Below, piece after piece: positions 18,292 to 27,646 of a stretch of 50,281 nt of DNA. Origin of the DNA: Bacteroidota bacterium (lineage in GTDB: Bacteria; Bacteroidota; Ignavibacteria; Ignavibacteriales; Melioribacteraceae); contig JAKAMT010000003.1 in the NCBI GenBank assembly GCA_021812705.1, positions 1-50,281 of the forward strand, written 5' to 3'. The notes under the pieces are model-generated. The model had not been told where the DNA came from and did not search any database. It saw only the letters and a program-made list of their open reading frames with translations. The number at the start of each line of letters is the position of its first letter. Within the stretch, counting starts at the first letter, position 1. The translations under genes were made by a program, and so were the position numbers.

Positions 18292-21200
18292 ATGAAAGTC
18301 AGAATTCCTTTATTACTTTTTTTGAGTTGCATAATTACTTTTTCCGCTGCGGCGCAAACTCTTTTAATACGCTTCCCTTCATTAAATAAGGACGGGTCTA
18401 AAATCGCGTTCTCCTATCAGGGAGATATTTGGACTGTTCCTTCATCCGGAGGAAACGCCGTGCGCTTAACCGTGAATGAATCGTATGAATCGAATCCTAA
18501 ATTCAGCCCCGACGGAAAACAGATTGCGTTCTCAGGCGCGCGTTACGGAAATAACGATATTTTTGTTATCCCTTCCGGCGGAGGCGTTCCAAAAAGATTA
18601 ACATTTCATTCTGCACCCGATAATATTTCAAGCTGGACCGACGACGGAAATATTCTGTTCACCACATCAAGGGAATTCAATCAGATAGAAAGGCCGCAGG
18701 AGATTTATTCGATCTCATCAAACGGCGGCACGGAATCCAGAATAATGGATGTGGTTGGATATGAACCCGCTGTCTCTCCTGACGGAAGATTTATTGCCTT
18801 CGTGCGCGGAGATATTAATCCCGTTTTCAGAGAAGCATACCGGGGCTCTTCCAACAGAGATATCTGGCTCTACGACACAAAGACAAAAAAATATTCGCAG
18901 CTTACAGATTTTGAAACCAATGATATTCAGCCGCAATGGGCAGACAGCCGGACCGTTTATTTCATGAGTTCCATAAGCGGAAGCTATAATATTTATAAAG
19001 TAAAAATTTCTGACAACGGCGCGGCCCTCTCTAAACCGGAACAGGTCACAAATCTGAAAGATCATTCGATCAGATATTTCAGCCTCTCCGGCGACGGCAA
19101 TTCAATTGTGTTTGAAAGGGACAAGAATATTTATACAATGAAATCTTCCGGCGGCACTCCTCAGATGGTTAATGTTCAAATTGCGGCAGACGACCGGTAC
19201 GATCCCGTGGAAAATAAAATATTAACATCAGGCGCAACCGATTATGCGGTCTCTCCGAACGGAAAATTATTGGCTTTCGTCGTCCGCGGAGAAGTGTTTG
19301 TTAAAGAGGCGGACAAAGAGAAAAGCAGAAGCGTTAACATTTCAGATTCTCCCTATAGAGATATGGATGCGGTTTGGCTAAATGACTCTTCCGTCGTTTT
19401 TTCTTCCGACCGCGCCGACGGAAATTTTGAGTTGTATCTGGCAAAATCGGCAGACAAATCGCAGCCGAATATTTTTAAATCGCTCAAACATCAGATTACC
19501 CGTTTAACTAACACAAATGAGGACGAATCTTCTCCTGTAGTCTCCGGCGATGGTAAGAAGATCGCCTTCGTCAGAGGTACAGACACAAAGAAATTCATTG
19601 TTGCAGATATTTCATCGGACGGAAAACTGAGTAACGAAAAAACCCTTCTGGACGGATGGTCTGCGCCGAGCGGAGTTGCCTGGAGTCCGGATAATAGATG
19701 GCTCGCATACTCTATGGATGACCTCTATTTCAATACGGAAGTTTTCATTCAGGCGGCAGACAATTCTGCCAAGCCTGTTAATGTGAGCATGCATCCGCGC
19801 GAGGATAGTCAGCCGTTCTGGAGCGCAGACGGTTCCAAACTCGGATTCATTTCTGCACGCAACAACCGCAATAATGATGTTTGGTTTGTCTGGCTGAGAC
19901 AGGAAGATTGGGAAAAAACGAAATCGGATTGGGATGATAAAGATTCCCCCGCGGCCGAAAAAGCGAATGATAAACCCGCTGCCGGCGGAAAAAAAGATTC
20001 GGTCAAAGTAAAACCGATTAAAATCGATTTCGAAAATATTCATAACCGCGTTGTACAGGTTACAAGTTTTCCGGGCGATGAAAGCAATGTCATAATCTCT
20101 AAAGACGGTGAAACTTTTTATTATGTCGGAAACAGCAGCACCGCTAAAGGCAGAGATCTTTACAGCATTAAGTGGGACGGAAAGGATCTCAAAGAATTAA
20201 CCAAAGGGGGATCCAATCCCGGCAATCTCTCGATGGACAAGGACGGAAAATATTTATACTACACAAAAATGGGAGGATCTTTAACACGCCACGATCTTAA
20301 AGCAGATAAACCGGAACCGCTCCCATATTCCGCAAAAATTAAAATCGATTATACAGCAGAACGCAGCCAGATATTTGAAGAAGCATGGAGAGCAATAAGA
20401 GACGGTTTCTATGATCCTCAGTTCCACGGTAAAAATTGGAACGCGCTTCATGATAAATACAAGGAACTGTGCGTTAATGCTTCAACAAACAGTGACTTCA
20501 GAGATATGTTCAACAATATGCTGGGCGAATTGAATTCGAGCCACATGGGATTCACCGCGCCGGAAAGAGCTGAAACGCAGAGAGATGCCACCGGACTACT
20601 GGGCGTTGAGCTTATGCCTGAAGGCAATGCTATGAAAGTGGCAAAAGTAATTTTAAATTCTCCGGCTGATAAAAACAGCAGCAAATTATTTGTCGAAGAT
20701 CTGATCACTTCCGTAGACGGAACTCCCGTGAAAAATGATGAGAATTTTTATTCTCTTCTTAATACAAAAGCCGATGAAAAAACATTGCTCGCAGTAAAAG
20801 GGAAAGACGGCAAAGAGAGAGAAGTTGCTATCCGCCCGACGGCAAGTTTGCGTCAGCTGCTGTATCAGGAATGGGTTGAGAACAGAAAAAAACTTGTTGA
20901 GAAATATTCTGGCGGAAGACTCGGCTACATCCACATTCAGGGAATGGATATGCCGAGCTTTGAAGTGTTCGAAAGAGAATTGCAGGCAGCGGGCTACGGA
21001 AAAGAAGGATTGCTTGTTGACGTACGCTACAACGGCGGCGGCTCGACAACGGATTACCTTATGACTGTTCTGAATTATAAACAGCACGCTTACACAATTC
21101 CCCGCGGCGCAAGCAATAATCTTGAGAAGGATAAATTAAAATTCCGCGACTATTATCCAACCGGCGAGCGTCTTGTATTTGCAGCATGGACTAAACCTTC

Positions 21201-21525
21201 CATAGCACTCTGCAACGAAGGAAGCTACTCAAACGCTGAGATCTTTTCGCATGCTTATAAAACTCTAGGCATCGGAAAATTGGTCGGCGTGCCTACAAAC
21301 GGTTCTGTTATATCAACCGGAGGCAAGGGATTGATAGACGGATCTTTTGTAAGACTTCCTTTTAGAGGCTGGTTTGTAAAAGCAACGGACAAGAATGAAG
21401 AACTTGGCGCGGCTGTACCGGATATTATTGTTAAGAATTCTCCAGACTGGATTGCGCGCGGAGTGGACGAGCAGTTAAAAGCCGCATGCGACGAACTCCT
21501 GAAAGAGATCGACACGAAAAAGTAA
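18292..21525 (+). CDS. Tricorn-like S41 peptidase with PD40 propeller and PDZ domain
   Basis: Exported protease of 1077 residues. The signal peptide (1-22) ends near SAAAQT. Then a PD40/WD40-like propeller of repeated NxDGxKIAF motifs (about 30-330 and 355-690), a PDZ segment (about 770-840) and a C-terminal S41 serine-protease core, with the SSHMGF motif near 755 and the nucleophile Ser980 in NEGSYSNAE. This order matches tricorn protease homologues, which degrade peptides through a propeller gate; with a signal peptide it should act in the periplasm or outside. AGGAG lies upstream of the ATG. Single-gene unit with its own terminator, divergent from the unknown envelope operon. Confidence 0.92.
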   Translation: MKVRIPLLLFLSCIITFSAAAQTLLIRFPSLNKDGSKIAFSYQGDIWTVPSSGGNAVRLTVNESYESNPKFSPDGKQIAFSGARYGNNDIFVIPSGGGVPKRLTFHSAPDNISSWTDDGNILFTTSREFNQIERPQEIYSISSNGGTESRIMDVVGYEPAVSPDGRFIAFVRGDINPVFREAYRGSSNRDIWLYDTKTKKYSQLTDFETNDIQPQWADSRTVYFMSSISGSYNIYKVKISDNGAALSKPEQVTNLKDHSIRYFSLSGDGNSIVFERDKNIYTMKSSGGTPQMVNVQIAADDRYDPVENKILTSGATDYAVSPNGKLLAFVVRGEVFVKEADKEKSRSVNISDSPYRDMDAVWLNDSSVVFSSDRADGNFELYLAKSADKSQPNIFKSLKHQITRLTNTNEDESSPVVSGDGKKIAFVRGTDTKKFIVADISSDGKLSNEKTLLDGWSAPSGVAWSPDNRWLAYSMDDLYFNTEVFIQAADNSAKPVNVSMHPREDSQPFWSADGSKLGFISARNNRNNDVWFVWLRQEDWEKTKSDWDDKDSPAAEKANDKPAAGGKKDSVKVKPIKIDFENIHNRVVQVTSFPGDESNVIISKDGETFYYVGNSSTAKGRDLYSIKWDGKDLKELTKGGSNPGNLSMDKDGKYLYYTKMGGSLTRHDLKADKPEPLPYSAKIKIDYTAERSQIFEEAWRAIRDGFYDPQFHGKNWNALHDKYKELCVNASTNSDFRDMFNNMLGELNSSHMGFTAPERAETQRDATGLLGVELMPEGNAMKVAKVILNSPADKNSSKLFVEDLITSVDGTPVKNDENFYSLLNTKADEKTLLAVKGKDGKEREVAIRPTASLRQLLYQEWVENRKKLVEKYSGGRLGYIHIQGMDMPSFEVFERELQAAGYGKEGLLVDVRYNGGGSTTDYLMTVLNYKQHAYTIPRGASNNLEKDKLKFRDYYPTGERLVFAAWTKPSIALCNEGSYSNAEIFSHAYKTLGIGKLVGVPTNGSVISTGGKGLIDGSFVRLPFRGWFVKATDKNEELGAAVPDIIVKNSPDWIARGVDEQLKAACDELLKEIDTKK

Positions 21526-21541
21526 TTTGTTTTCTCCCCTT

Positions 21542-21574
21542 AAAAAAACCTCTTCTTAACGGAGAGGTTTTTTT
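21542..21574. terminator. Bidirectional intrinsic terminator
   Basis: A 12-bp perfect stem, AAAAAAACCTCT (21542-21553) with AGAGGTTTTTTT (21563-21574), has a T-run on either strand. It ends the tricorn-like gene on the plus strand and the restriction endonuclease transcript on the minus strand. Confidence 0.9.
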
Positions 21575-21601
21575 AATTATCTAGAAGATTATTTATGCTT
21601 C

Positions 21602-22090
21602 TTACTTTTCTTGCCCATAAATTAATTTGCCGAATTTTTCAACAAATTTGAGAGGGATTTTCGGATTGTTTATGTCTTTATTCCCATAGTCTCTCCATTT
21701 CTTTTCCCATTTGTCATAATATGGTTTTAATTGAAATGGGGTTAATCGAAATATTTTTTTTAGCTCGATCCCCTCATAAACAGAAAAAATCCAATCAACT
21801 TTTCTATATTTCTTTATAATTGTTGGATTCATGTGGTGGTGTGTTGAAAAACTCTTGGCGAGTTTAATATTTACTGATTTCAATTCATACTCGTTTCCGT
21901 CTTCATCTATTGCATCATTTCCTTCTCTTCCTGGTATAACTTTCAATCCCGTAATTAACAGAACCTGCAACAATTTCCCTCCATTATCCTGGAATATATC
22001 GTTTACACCATGCTTATCAGCAAGTTTTTGATATTCCAGAATTTTTGGAAAAAGCTGTTTCAAAGTTTTTAAATCTTTAGATGACCCCAT
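21602..22090 (-). CDS. pvuIIR: Type II restriction endonuclease, PvuII family
   Basis: Homologue of R.PvuII, which cleaves CAG/CTG as a homodimer. From memory of the PvuII protein the match is close throughout, offset by one residue: catalytic Asp59, Glu69 and Lys71 (PvuII 58, 68, 70) within GREGND and YELKS, and the DNA-recognition histidines 84-86 in STHHHMNP. It also shares [20 protein letters not shown] and KDINNPKIP. Length 162 versus 157. The ATG follows the stop codon of the C gene with no gap, and GGAGGAG overlaps that stop, so R is translated from the C mRNA. Expected specificity is CAGCTG. No inactivating change is visible. Confidence 0.96.
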   Translation of the reverse strand: MGSSKDLKTLKQLFPKILEYQKLADKHGVNDIFQDNGGKLLQVLLITGLKVIPGREGNDAIDEDGNEYELKSVNIKLAKSFSTHHHMNPTIIKKYRKVDWIFSVYEGIELKKIFRLTPFQLKPYYDKWEKKWRDYGNKDINNPKIPLKFVEKFGKLIYGQEK

Positions 22091-22312
22091 TTACTCCTCC
22101 AGTAATTCAGCTATATGTACATCAAAAGCTTCGGCAATTTTTTCCATTGCGTCTATTGAAATATTTCTTCCGTTTCTTTCGACAGAACTTATGTACGTTC
22201 GATGCAATCCTGAACGATATGCAAGTTCTTCCTGCGTGAAGCCCATTTTATCTCTTAACTTTTTGATGTTAATAGATAATATGATTCTTGAATTTTTCTT
22301 TGTATTTTTCAT
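22091..22312 (-). CDS. pvuIIC: Controller (C) protein of the PvuII-type system
   Basis: A 73-residue XRE-type helix-turn-helix regulator (FTQEELAYRSGLHRTYISSVERNGRN). In PvuII-like systems the C protein binds its own operator, activates C-R transcription after a delay, and so lets methylation protect the host before the nuclease appears. It starts about 24 bases from the C-box operator and is followed immediately by the endonuclease gene. The gene order (C and R together, M divergent) is the same as in the Proteus vulgaris system. Confidence 0.93.
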   Translation of the reverse strand: MKNTKKNSRIILSINIKKLRDKMGFTQEELAYRSGLHRTYISSVERNGRNISIDAMEKIAEAFDVHIAELLEE

Positions 22313-22335
22313 TGCGTAAAAGTATTTTTTCGAAC

Positions 22336-22359
22336 ACTATGAGTCTACAGACTATGAGT
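22336..22359. promoter_or_regulatory. C-box operator: two ACTATGAGT boxes
   Basis: ACTATGAGT occurs at 22336-22344 and again at 22351-22359, separated by six bases (CTACAG). Each is ACT-N3-AGT, the C-box form bound by C proteins. The pair lies between C and M and is expected to be the two-site operator that controls the C-R promoter. The ATG inside each box is in frame with the methyltransferase. Confidence 0.85.
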
Positions 22360-23391
22360 AACAATGAAAATATATTTAAATTAATTGCGAACAACGGCTA
22401 CAGCTACCGCACAAGACAGGGTGTATCAATTTGCGGCGATTCGTTAGAGGTTTTATCCCTATTTCCTAATAATAGCATCAATCTTGCGTTAACCAGTCCA
22501 CCGTTCGCACTGCAAAGGAAAAAAGAATATGGGAATAAAGACCAGGATGAATATATAGACTGGCTTTTAGCATTTGCTAAAATTGTTAGAGAAAAACTTA
22601 CTAACGATGGCAGTTTTGTTTTGGATCTGGGTGGTGCTTATAAAAAAGGAATACCTATACGAAGTTTATACAATTTTAGACTTCTAATTCAATTATGTGA
22701 TGATGTTGGATTTCATCTCGCTGAAGAATTTTTTTGGTTCAATCCATCCAAACTTCCGAGCCCAATTGAATGGGTTAATAAAAGAAAAATCAGGGCTAAA
22801 GATTCAGTAAATACTGTGTGGTGGTTGTCTAAAACAGAGAACCCGAAATCTGACATTACAAATGTTCTTGTTCCTTACAGTGAGAGAATGAAAAAATTAA
22901 TAGAAGATCCATCAAAATATTATTCACCTAAAGAAAGACCTTCCGGTCATAACATAGGATCTAATTTTGGAAATGATAATGGAGGAGCTATACCGTCTAA
23001 CCTTTTACAAATTCCAAACTCAGAATCAAATAGTAAATATCTACGATTGTGTAAAGAGATTGGGATTAAGGGGCATCCCGCTCGCTTTCCAGAAAAATTG
23101 CCGGAATTTTTTATCAAGATGTTAACTGATCCATCTGATCTTGTTGTAGATATTTTTGCCGGGTCAAATACTACAGGTCAAGTTGCCGAAAATTTAAATA
23201 GACGATGGATCAGTATTGAATCACGTTTAGACTATATCGGAGCTTCATCTTTTCGTTTTATTGAAAACGGTGTACACAGAGATGAATTGAATAAAATCTA
23301 TACTAGCATTTTAAATGGGGACTCCCTCGATTTAAACCATTATCAAAATCAAAAAACTCTTTTTGAATCAGCAGAAAACAACCTGCTATAA
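22339..23391 (+). CDS. pvuIIM: DNA cytosine-N4 methyltransferase, PvuII family
   Basis: Modification partner that would methylate CAGCTG at N4 of the inner cytosine. The catalytic motif SPPF (in LTSPPFALQRKKEYGN) and the AdoMet-binding motif DIFAGSNTTG are present; the order, catalytic motif before FxGxx, is that of beta-class N4 enzymes. Closely resembles M.PvuII as remembered. Length is 350 from the ATG at 22339 or 345 from the ATG at 22354; each ATG lies inside a C box, and neither has a Shine-Dalgarno. The segment LQTMSNNEN resembles the M.PvuII N-terminus, favouring 22339. The stop is two bases from the convergent next gene, marking the edge of the module. Sampled lines are near 32-33% GC against about 50% in the adjacent tricorn gene. 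Confidence 0.93.
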   Translation: MSLQTMSNNENIFKLIANNGYSYRTRQGVSICGDSLEVLSLFPNNSINLALTSPPFALQRKKEYGNKDQDEYIDWLLAFAKIVREKLTNDGSFVLDLGGAYKKGIPIRSLYNFRLLIQLCDDVGFHLAEEFFWFNPSKLPSPIEWVNKRKIRAKDSVNTVWWLSKTENPKSDITNVLVPYSERMKKLIEDPSKYYSPKERPSGHNIGSNFGNDNGGAIPSNLLQIPNSESNSKYLRLCKEIGIKGHPARFPEKLPEFFIKMLTDPSDLVVDIFAGSNTTGQVAENLNRRWISIESRLDYIGASSFRFIENGVHRDELNKIYTSILNGDSLDLNHYQNQKTLFESAENNLL

Positions 23392-23393
23392 AA

Positions 23394-24311
23394 TTATAAG
23401 TTTTCGTTCAGCAATATTTCCTGCGTAAGCATCGGCTGAATTTTTTCATCCAAACAAGTCTTATACAATTCATATTCGCTTCCCAGAATCCACACTTTAG
23501 AAAAGATCCTCCCCCATATAACCGCCTGTTGAACTGCCAGCAGCAGCATAATAGTGACTGCGCTTTTCATAAAGATAAGCGATTCGAACCAAAAATATAA
23601 CGCAATAATTATTGCAGGCGCCAAAAGAAGTAATATATACAAAGGGAGAGTCAAAAATATTTTTTTGACGGTGAATATCAATCCGCCGTAAAATGCCCGC
23701 AGAACTTTTTTTGAATCCTCTTTTACAATTATAATCTTTCCGTAATCTGAAGAGGCGGAGACAAAAATGAAAGCAAGCCCATGAACCGCGCCCCATAAAA
23801 TTAAGACTGCAACATATGCCGGCTCTGTTGAAGTATCCGATAGTCCCGCAAATATTGCTCCGAATAGAGCTGCAATAATTGAAAAGAACAGAAGCTGAAT
23901 CAGAAGCGTATATATTCCCAGCCGCAGGAAGCGGAAAAAATATTTCGCGCTGCCGGAGAAAAATATCTCTCCTCTGTTTCTGCCGGATGTGCTTTCAAAA
24001 TATTTTAATACTCCGCCGGCGAAGAAGATTGTGAATAAAAAATAAAAAACACCGAGCCAGAGAAAATTCGAAATTATAGAGGTTATCAGATCTCCGTAAT
24101 TTTTCATCAGATCACTGTAAACCGTAAAATCAAAATCGGAAAGGAGCTTATAAACTAAGGGACGCGAACCTACCGCGCCTTTCAGCACGGAATCAAAAGT
24201 GAACGCAGCCGTTAGTCCGATCAGCAGAGTAATTCCGTATATGATTGTTATTATGCGCGAGGCGCCTGCGCCTCTTTTAAGTCCGCTTATATATGATTTT
24301 ATTATTTTCAT
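23394..24311 (-). CDS. Six-span membrane protein, unknown function
   Basis: A 305-residue integral membrane protein with about six hydrophobic segments (IITIIYGITLLIGLTAAF near the N-terminus, FLWLGVFYFLFTIFFAGG, LLIQLLFFSIIAALFGAIF, VAVLILWGAVHGLAFIF, LPLYILLLLAPAIIIALYF, AVTIMLLLAVQQAVI). No catalytic motif seen; the pattern recalls DUF4013-like or YihY-like membrane proteins without a firm match. It follows the M1 peptidase by 15 bases, with GAGG before its start, and is probably co-transcribed with it. Confidence 0.75.
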   Translation of the reverse strand: MKIIKSYISGLKRGAGASRIITIIYGITLLIGLTAAFTFDSVLKGAVGSRPLVYKLLSDFDFTVYSDLMKNYGDLITSIISNFLWLGVFYFLFTIFFAGGVLKYFESTSGRNRGEIFFSGSAKYFFRFLRLGIYTLLIQLLFFSIIAALFGAIFAGLSDTSTEPAYVAVLILWGAVHGLAFIFVSASSDYGKIIIVKEDSKKVLRAFYGGLIFTVKKIFLTLPLYILLLLAPAIIIALYFWFESLIFMKSAVTIMLLLAVQQAVIWGRIFSKVWILGSEYELYKTCLDEKIQPMLTQEILLNENL

Positions 24312-24326
24312 TTTCGCCTCGGCAGA

Positions 24327-26342
24327 TTAAAATAACATTGAAAAGGAGAGCATTGTGTTTTCGAGCCAGAACAAAATCTTTGCCGCGTATTTTACAAACA
24401 CGCCGGACTCCGGTTCAACCGTCAGGCTGTTGTTGACCAGATTAATATCGAGAGGAATTTTATTTTGCGGATCTATCTTTGCCCAGACAACTTTGCTTTT
24501 TCCTTCATACGTAAATCCTGTTGTTCTGGACTGCCCGTTCCAGTTTTCGAGAATCTCTTTTCCGTCATCAAAATGAACGAGCACCTCAATTGGCAACTTA
24601 ACTTCCCCCATTCTGTGCACAATCACTTCCGATTTGTAATTGCCGGATGATTCATCTGAGGCTTTCACAAATTTTCTTTTTCCGTCACCATCAACTATTC
24701 CGGCAGCCGGATATATTTTTTGATTTGTTATCGAAGCAAGTTTGTAATCGCACACATCAGAGCCGTATAAAACCTGATCGAAAAACCAGTTCATATTATC
24801 GCCGAATTTTCTTCCGTGATTTTTAAGAACCATCTCATTTACAATTGCAATAAAATCTTTTACGCAGGGATGTTTGAATTTCCACCGGTCGTAGTATGTT
24901 CTCATTATCTCATCCATCACATTCTCGCCGATAAGTCCCTCAAGAGTTTTAAGCATCACCGCCGGTTTCTGATATGAATAATTCGCGTAGCCTCCGTGCC
25001 GGTATTCCCACGATTTGCGGTAGATTTCTGCCAATTTTGGATTAATCATCCCGGTATATCCGGTACGCGTCATTTCGAAATCACCAATTCTGAATTCGAA
25101 CAAATTAATTGCGGATGTTTTTGTTCCGTAATAATTATCCATTATCCTTGTTTCAAAATACTGGTTGAATCCTTCGTCCAGAAATGCCTCTTCAAATTCA
25201 TTGCTGGCCAGAATCCCCATAAAATAATTGTGACCGAACTCGTGTGCGGTTACCAATTCCGGAAATTTTATTCCTTCCGGCAGTTTCCAGAATGAATCTG
25301 TTGTTATGAATGAAGGATATTCCATTCCTCCGGAGCCCATTCCATTTAACGGAGGATCAACTATTGTTAGTGTTGTATAAGGATAGCTTCCCATATGCTT
25401 ATCAAAATATTCAAGTGCAAATTTTGCCGCCTCGATATGCCGCCAGGCAAGACCGAAATGTTCCGGCTGAATCAGCAATTTAATTTTTACATTCTTCCAC
25501 TGATCATTCACAACCCGAAAATCAGGAGAGGCTGTCCACGCAAAATCCACAACATCTTCTGCACGGTAATGATGAGTAGTGGTTCCGTTTCCGTTTTTTG
25601 TTTTAGATTGAAGCACTCCGACAGCGCCAACAGTAAAATTATCCGGCACAGTCAATTTAACATCATACAGAGAGAAGTCGGCATAGAATTCCGAATTTGC
25701 GTGAAACTGATGGCAGTTCCATCCGGGTTTCTCTGCATAGCGTATTCCCGGATATTCAAAAACGCCGATCTTAGGAAACCACTGTCCCGCCAAAAAATAA
25801 TTTTCGGTAAATCCGGTCCGCGCAAAAATTTTTGGGAGCTTTGATTTAAAAATTATTTCGAGCTGAATTTCCTCTCCCGGTCTTACCGGCTGATCAAGAA
25901 TAACGCTTGCTGCAGTCTGATCATCTTTGTTTCCGTCGTCCGGCTGAATAAAATTAATTTTGTTTGTAAGATCGGTTCCGTTAACTTTTTTCATCGAAAG
26001 GATATCCACAAATCCCCAGTGGATCTCCTCGTTTTTTTCGAGCTTCATTCCTCTGTGTTCCCCGCCCGATTCTATCATAAAAGTAGATCTGTTATTTTTA
26101 AATGCGTTAAGATAGAGGTGAAACTGGAGTTCAGACACGGGAACGTTCGAACTGTTTTTCCATTTCAATATTTCTTTGCCTTCTATGATTTTTTTAGCTG
26201 CATCCAGTTTCGCATCAATTCTATATTCGGAAATACGCCGGCTTAACGGTTGGCTGAAGATGATTTGGGAGAATGCTGAATCGGTCCGGATAAAAATAAT
26301 TATTGTTGAAAGAAAAATGATTTGCTTCAGACGCAGATTCAT
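24327..26342 (-). CDS. M1 family metallopeptidase (aminopeptidase N-like)
   Basis: Zinc aminopeptidase of 671 residues with an N-terminal signal peptide (IIFLSTIIIFIRTDSAFSQ). The exopeptidase motif GGMEYPSFI and the gluzincin motif HEFGHN, followed 18 residues later by the third ligand Glu in FLDEGFNQYFE, are intact. The C-terminus has a short hydrophobic stretch (KILFWLENTMLSFSMLF). Expected to trim peptides in the periplasm or at the surface, perhaps downstream of the tricorn-like protease. AGGTG precedes the ATG. First gene of a two-gene unit with the membrane protein. Confidence 0.92.
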   Translation of the reverse strand: MNLRLKQIIFLSTIIIFIRTDSAFSQIIFSQPLSRRISEYRIDAKLDAAKKIIEGKEILKWKNSSNVPVSELQFHLYLNAFKNNRSTFMIESGGEHRGMKLEKNEEIHWGFVDILSMKKVNGTDLTNKINFIQPDDGNKDDQTAASVILDQPVRPGEEIQLEIIFKSKLPKIFARTGFTENYFLAGQWFPKIGVFEYPGIRYAEKPGWNCHQFHANSEFYADFSLYDVKLTVPDNFTVGAVGVLQSKTKNGNGTTTHHYRAEDVVDFAWTASPDFRVVNDQWKNVKIKLLIQPEHFGLAWRHIEAAKFALEYFDKHMGSYPYTTLTIVDPPLNGMGSGGMEYPSFITTDSFWKLPEGIKFPELVTAHEFGHNYFMGILASNEFEEAFLDEGFNQYFETRIMDNYYGTKTSAINLFEFRIGDFEMTRTGYTGMINPKLAEIYRKSWEYRHGGYANYSYQKPAVMLKTLEGLIGENVMDEIMRTYYDRWKFKHPCVKDFIAIVNEMVLKNHGRKFGDNMNWFFDQVLYGSDVCDYKLASITNQKIYPAAGIVDGDGKRKFVKASDESSGNYKSEVIVHRMGEVKLPIEVLVHFDDGKEILENWNGQSRTTGFTYEGKSKVVWAKIDPQNKIPLDINLVNNSLTVEPESGVFVKYAAKILFWLENTMLSFSMLF

Positions 26343-26544
26343 AAAAGCACCTTTTTAATTGAAAGGAAGGATTTTGAACTTAAAATGTCTCAACAACGAT
26401 TCAAAGTCAACAATCTTTTCCAATAATAAATAGGGGCAAATCCGGGGTTCTGCAAAAATTGCCGGATAATAAGAGCGCGTGTCCTAATCTAAATAATCTT
26501 AAAAAAAATAAACAGACATGTACCTTCATTTAAAAACAAATGTT

Positions 26545-26552
26545 TATTTTTG
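26545..26552 (+). promoter_or_regulatory. Possible -7 element of the ferredoxin gene
   Basis: TATTTTTG fits TAnnTTTG and lies 44 bases upstream of the ferredoxin ATG. No convincing TTTG box is seen 19-22 bases upstream. Confidence 0.3.
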
Positions 26553-26595
26553 ACGGGTAATTTTAAAAAACTTATTCATCCGGAGGATTTTTTTT

Positions 26596-26895
26596 ATGTC
26601 TATTATGATCACAGACGAATGTATCTCTTGCAATGCATGCGAAGCAGAATGTCCAAACACCGCAATCTATTCACCAGGCCTGGCTTATAACGTAGGCGGA
26701 CAAGAATTTGCAGCCTTATCAGAAGAACATACATACATAGTTCCAGATAAATGCACAGAGTGCGTTGGTTTTTATGATGAACCGCAGTGTATTCCTGCAT
26801 GCCCAACAGAAGCAATTGTAAAGAATCCAGATCATGTTGAAACAAATGAACAGCTTCAGGCAAAGAAAGAACACTTAGACAAGGTTGGAAGATAA
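26596..26895 (+). CDS. 2[4Fe-4S] ferredoxin, Chlorobi/YfhL type
   Basis: A 99-residue electron carrier with two clusters. First motif C-x2-C-x2-C-x3-C at Cys9, 12, 15 and 19; second C-x2-C-x8-C-x3-C at Cys53, 56, 65 and 69. The eight-residue insertion in the second motif and the C-terminal helical extension (EQLQAKKEHLDKVGR) are typical of the low-potential ferredoxins of Chlorobi and proteobacterial YfhL/Fdx types. GGAGG precedes the ATG by nine bases. It is monocistronic with a strong terminator; the partner oxidoreductase cannot be told from context. Confidence 0.95.
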   Translation: MSIMITDECISCNACEAECPNTAIYSPGLAYNVGGQEFAALSEEHTYIVPDKCTECVGFYDEPQCIPACPTEAIVKNPDHVETNEQLQAKKEHLDKVGR

Positions 26896-26916
26896 AATTT
26901 TGTTCTTCAGAACCAG

Positions 26917-26940
26917 CCCCGGTTTCCGCCGGGGTTTTTT
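26917..26940 (+). terminator. Intrinsic terminator of the ferredoxin gene
   Basis: CCCCGG (26917-26922) pairs with CCGGGG (26929-26934), loop TTTCCG, followed by six T. Confidence 0.9.
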
Positions 26941-27048
26941 ATTTTAAATATACTCTTCTCATTCTCCCGCGCGTCAAATTCTCATTAAGATATTTATTGG
27001 AACTCTTGCCGAATACTCTTTTTATAATCTGCAAAGCCCGGCGTCAAA

Positions 27049-27480
27049 ATGAAATCATTTGCAGTCATTCTGCTCCTGCTTCTTTCGCCATTTTCTCTTT
27101 CGGCGCAAGCGGATCCGAATTTTTCTAAATATGCCGATGAGAAGAATGATTCTCTTAAAAAAAAGAATTTTGTTTGTCCCCCAATACCGCCCCGCGAACT
27201 TATAATAAAATTAAAAGACGCAGTTGAATTAAATAGATCCATATTAAAAGAATTTAAGATTGTAGATGACTCTTCGAATTTTACGGCCGAAGAGCTTGCC
27301 AGCGGATTGACAGAAGAAGAGTTGAAAGCATATAGAAAAAACAAGGATGATTTAAGAAAAATTCTTAAACCACCGGATTCGGAAGAAAAATTATATCCGG
27401 AAATTTCAACACTGAGAAAAATACTGAACATCGCCAAAACCGCCGGCGTTATAATTATCTTGCTCTTAAGTTTGTTCTAA
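27049..27480 (+). CDS. Small exported or membrane-anchored protein, unknown function
   Basis: A 143-residue protein with an N-terminal signal peptide (SFAVILLLLLSPFSLSAQA) and a C-terminal hydrophobic tail (TAGVIIILLLSLF) that ends the protein. The middle is charged and helical (TAEELASGLTEEELKAYRKN), with a short Pro-rich piece containing one cysteine (CPPIPPRE). No family recognised. It could sit in the periplasm anchored by the tail. No clear ribosome binding site; it stands alone. Confidence 0.6.
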   Translation: MKSFAVILLLLLSPFSLSAQADPNFSKYADEKNDSLKKKNFVCPPIPPRELIIKLKDAVELNRSILKEFKIVDDSSNFTAEELASGLTEEELKAYRKNKDDLRKILKPPDSEEKLYPEISTLRKILNIAKTAGVIIILLLSLF

Positions 27481-27646
27481 TTTTTTGCAGAGCCAACCTC
27501 TATTTCAGCCGCGAGTAAATAAGACCTGCCTGTGCTAAAATTCGAAAAATTTTTCGCCATGTCATTTCATAATTCAGAATTTTGATTATATTGAGTTTGG
27601 CTATACGATATGTAATAAGAAATTAAATTCCCTTTCTAAATTATTG

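Noticed and set aside
22288-22338. Upstream extension of the methyltransferase reading frame
   Set aside because: It has no ATG or binding site, overlaps the C gene on the other strand, and the sequence is not like the family.
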